From CAZSBG01 sp964605145 (GTDB lineage: Bacteria; Zhuqueibacterota; Zhuqueibacteria; Thermofontimicrobiales; Thermofontimicrobiaceae): a stretch of 8,654 bases of DNA. The DNA is taken from assembly GCA_964605145.1 (NCBI GenBank), contig CAZSBG010000165.1:1-8654 (forward strand), read 5' to 3'. The stretch's first letter is position 1; each line of letters starts with the position of its first letter. The position numbers and the translations under genes are program-made. Shown here piece after piece: positions 6,989-8,654 of this stretch. The notes under the pieces are model-generated. The model saw nothing but the letters and a program-made list of their open reading frames with translations, ran no database searches and was not told where the DNA came from.

Positions 6989-8440
6989 TTAGATTTTTCT
7001 TCGCAGACGCGAAACAGGGATCATCATTTGTTCCCTGTATTTTGCTACGGTTCTGCGAGCGATATTGAATCCTTCGTTTTTCAAATACTCGACGATTTTC
7101 AAATCATTCAGAGGCTTTTTCGGATCCTCCTTTTCAATAATTTGACGGATTCTATTTTTTACTTCTTTATTGGAAACATCCTCACCACCATCCCGTTTTA
7201 TCTTTTCGCTGAAAAAATGTTTCAATTCAAAAACACCATAATCTGTTTGAACATACTTTCCATTGGTCACGCGGCTGATGGTTGAAATGTCCATGCCAAT
7301 TTCATCGGCAATATCTTTCAAAATCATTGGCTTAATGAATGTGGGGCCGTTTTCGAAAAATTCTCTTTGTTTTTCGATAATGGTCTCAACGACACGCGTA
7401 ATCGTCACCCGTCGCTGATGAATTGAATTGATCAACCACCGTGCTGATTCAAGGCGATTTTTGATATACTCTTTGGTTTTCTTCGGCGTCTTCTTTTTAT
7501 CCAGCAGTAGTTTGCGGTAGCTGTTGTTAATCCGAAGGTGCGGGATGTTCCAGTCATTTAAAATGACATTGAAAGCATCGCCATCTTTTTCCACGATCAC
7601 ATCCGGGGTGATGGTGTTATCATAAATATTTAAATAGCCCTCGCCCGGTTTGGGATTGAGTCGCGTGATTACATTGAGCACCTCTTTGAATTCATCGATT
7701 GATATTCCCAGTTTTTTGGCGATTTTTTCAAAACGCTTATTTTTAAAATCTTCGAAATGCTCTTCGATGACAGCAATTGCCAGTGGATTGGGATCGGCTG
7801 ATTCCTGAAGCTGAATTAACAGACATTCCTGCAAATTTCTGGCGCCAATGCCCACTGGTTCAAATTTCTGAATGACCTTCAACACTTTATCGACCTCTTC
7901 GATGGGCACATCCAGATTCGTAGAGATTACTTCCAGTGTGCAGGTCAGGTAACCGACTTCATTGATATTCCAGATGATGTATTCTCCAATCACGATCTCG
8001 TTTTCAGAGAGATCGGACATGTGGAGCTGACTGAGCAAATGTTCGGGTAATGTGGTTTGGTTCACTTCTGGACGTTCGAAGGTTTCTGCGCTGTCATCCC
8101 TGGGCGCTTTCACTTCGTATTGATTTTCATCGTTCAATATGGTGTCCCAGTCAATCTCGTCTTCATTTTCCTCTTTGAATGAATCCTCTTCACCATCCTC
8201 ATTCTCACCTTCTTTTTCCTGTTTGACCTCCAAGTCCTCCAGCTTGGCCTCTTCCTCCATTTCCTGCTCCAGCTCCTGCTCCATTTCAAGGTCTTCTTCG
8301 AGAAGCGGATTCTGCTCCAATTCCAACTTGATTTTTTGTTCAAGACTTAAAATTGGCAACTGCAGCAATGTCGATAACAAGACCTGTTGGGGCGATTGCT
8401 TCATGTACAGCCCCATGCGTTGCGTAAGGTTGACGTTCAT
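6989..8440 (-). CDS. rpoN: RNA polymerase sigma-54 factor RpoN
   Basis: Sigma-54 directs RNA polymerase to -24/-12 promoters and requires AAA+ activators to open them. The 483-residue protein shows the family's three parts. Region I (about 1-45) is the leucine/glutamine-rich activator-responsive segment, LTQRMGLYMKQSPQQVLLST and LELEQNPLLEE. Region II (about 48-110) is very acidic, mostly Glu and Asp, and variable in the family. Region III contains the core-binding part (for example FEPVGIGARNLQECLLIQL), a helix-turn-helix at about 374-395 (LKDIADEIGMDISTISRVT) and the C-terminal RpoN box ARRTVAKYRE at 461-470, which reads the -24 element. The ATG at 8438-8440 is used. AAAGGA lies 11 nt upstream, a longer spacing than ideal. 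The usual partners ptsN, hpf and lptB are not next to it here; hflK follows after 21 nt. Confidence 0.97.
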   Translation of the reverse strand: MNVNLTQRMGLYMKQSPQQVLLSTLLQLPILSLEQKIKLELEQNPLLEEDLEMEQELEQEMEEEAKLEDLEVKQEKEGENEDGEEDSFKEENEDEIDWDTILNDENQYEVKAPRDDSAETFERPEVNQTTLPEHLLSQLHMSDLSENEIVIGEYIIWNINEVGYLTCTLEVISTNLDVPIEEVDKVLKVIQKFEPVGIGARNLQECLLIQLQESADPNPLAIAVIEEHFEDFKNKRFEKIAKKLGISIDEFKEVLNVITRLNPKPGEGYLNIYDNTITPDVIVEKDGDAFNVILNDWNIPHLRINNSYRKLLLDKKKTPKKTKEYIKNRLESARWLINSIHQRRVTITRVVETIIEKQREFFENGPTFIKPMILKDIADEIGMDISTISRVTNGKYVQTDYGVFELKHFFSEKIKRDGGEDVSNKEVKNRIRQIIEKEDPKKPLNDLKIVEYLKNEGFNIARRTVAKYREQMMIPVSRLRRKI

Positions 8441-8491
8441 TGTAAACCAATTCCTTTGTTAAACACCGTTTTTTATTGGGTTCGCACTTCA

Positions 8492-8572
8492 ATTATTTTT
8501 TGTAATCATTCAGCCACCGAGTCACAGAACACGGAGAAAAATTCAATCTAAAATTGCCATCATTTTTTGTAA
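8492..8572. repeat. 14-bp imperfect direct repeat pair upstream of rpoN
   Basis: ATTATTTTTTGTAA at 8492-8505 recurs as ATCATTTTTTGTAA at 8559-8572, a 13 of 14 match with starts 67 bp apart. Both contain a T6 tract and lie between rpoN and the window edge. In AT-rich DNA such a match could be chance; a protein-binding or bending role is possible but not shown. Confidence 0.4.
8515..8536. repeat. Three imperfect 7-8-nt units (CACNGAR)
   Basis: On the plus strand three units begin at 8515, 8523 and 8530: CACCGAGT, CACAGAA and CACGGAG, followed by AAAAA. From memory, 'caccgagacacggagaaaa'-type strings are common dispersed intergenic repeats in environmental bacterial genomes; this is unverified here. 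The element lies inside the presumed rpoN leader, in the same orientation as the repeat at 896-919. Confidence 0.45.
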
Positions 8573-8573
8573 A
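8545..8573 (-). promoter_or_regulatory. Weak sigma70-like promoter candidate for rpoN
   Basis: On the minus strand TTTACA (8568-8573, 5 of 6 to TTGACA) is followed after exactly 17 nt by TAGATT (8545-8550, 4 of 6 to TATAAT). This would leave a leader of roughly 100 nt before the rpoN ATG. The region is AT-rich, so chance matches are likely, and the promoter rules of this organism are unknown. Confidence 0.3.
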
Positions 8574-8608
8574 TAGGATTGCCAAACAGTGAATACTTAC
8601 TTTTTAAC

Positions 8609-8643
8609 CTGGATTATTCATTGTAATGCATTAAGGAATCCAG
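8609..8643. other. Inverted repeat CTGGATT-N21-AATCCAG with central palindrome
   Basis: CTGGATT (8609-8615) is the exact reverse complement of AATCCAG (8637-8643). The 21-nt spacer contains the perfect 10-bp palindrome TAATGCATTA at 8624-8633. No T-run follows on the minus strand, so a terminator is unlikely there. An operator for a dimeric regulator, or a structured end of an upstream transcript beyond the window, is possible. Confidence 0.4.
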
Positions 8644-8654
8644 ATAGCCTGAAT

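Larger units (their letters stand above)
8441..8654. other. Non-coding leader upstream of rpoN
   Basis: No gene is recognised in these 214 bases on either strand; stops are frequent in all frames. The region is AT-rich. It holds an inverted repeat at 8609-8643, a weak promoter candidate at 8545-8573, a 14-bp imperfect direct repeat (8492-8505 and 8559-8572) and a short periodic repeat at 8515-8536. It is the likely control region of the rpoN-led unit. Confidence 0.6.

Noticed and set aside
8139..8462. Serine-rich open frame on the plus strand
   Set aside because: The serine richness is the antisense reading of Glu-rich RpoN region II; it is a codon-composition artefact.
8550..8590. Sigma-54 promoter upstream of rpoN (two TGGCAA strings on the minus strand)
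   Set aside because: Neither copy has a GC dinucleotide at the -12 position with correct spacing; the downstream bases are TTTAC and GATTG.
1..8654. CRISPR arrays, tRNA or rRNA genes, insertion sequences, phage or defence genes
   Set aside because: None seen: no regularly spaced direct repeats with unique spacers, no tRNA cloverleaf noticed in the intergenic regions, and no transposase or integrase motifs in any frame.

Overview
Every gene recognised in this window lies on the minus strand, so the biological order runs from the right edge to the left. The set consists of RpoN, an HflK/HflC membrane pair, HslV/HslU, ornithine carbamoyltransferase, a FemAB/GNAT-like transferase and a glycosyltransferase. 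HflKC and a glycosyltransferase fit a Gram-negative-type cell. By eye the base composition is moderately AT-leaning. No rRNA or other phylogenetic marker is present. The gene order (rpoN followed directly by hflKC and hslVU) is not the proteobacterial one. An FCB-related or candidate-phylum bacterium is a hunch only.

Layout, right to left. (1) 8441-8654 is non-coding leader DNA. It carries an inverted repeat, a 14-bp imperfect direct repeat, a short periodic purine-rich repeat and one weak sigma70-like promoter candidate. (2) 8440-6989 is rpoN (sigma-54). (3) 6967-5963 and 5970-5020 are hflK and hflC, which overlap by 8 nt. (4) 5000-4473 and 4385-3015 are hslV and hslU, the two-component ATP-dependent protease. 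(5) 2871-1957 is argF, starting at GTG behind a perfect Shine-Dalgarno. (6) 1953-982 is a FemAB/GNAT-like transferase, 3 nt after argF. (7) A strong intrinsic terminator at 942-964 ends the unit. (8) 859-1 is a glycosyltransferase, truncated by the window edge and preceded by its own small intergenic region with a second periodic repeat.

The seven genes from rpoN to the FemAB-like gene look like one co-directional transcription unit. Most gaps are 3-21 nt or overlaps. Gaps of 87 nt (hslV-hslU) and 143 nt (hslU-argF) are the places where internal regulation could sit. The first part joins the sigma-54 factor to protein quality control: the HflKC scaffold, which in known systems modulates membrane proteolysis by FtsH, and the cytosolic HslUV protease. 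The last part is arginine biosynthesis plus cell-envelope chemistry.

This is mostly a set of well-known housekeeping genes, and I do not see a convincing undescribed system. The points most worth a second look are the unusual rpoN-hflKC-hslVU linkage, the two short periodic repeats that bracket the operon in the same orientation, and the start-site corrections for hslV, hslU and hflC.
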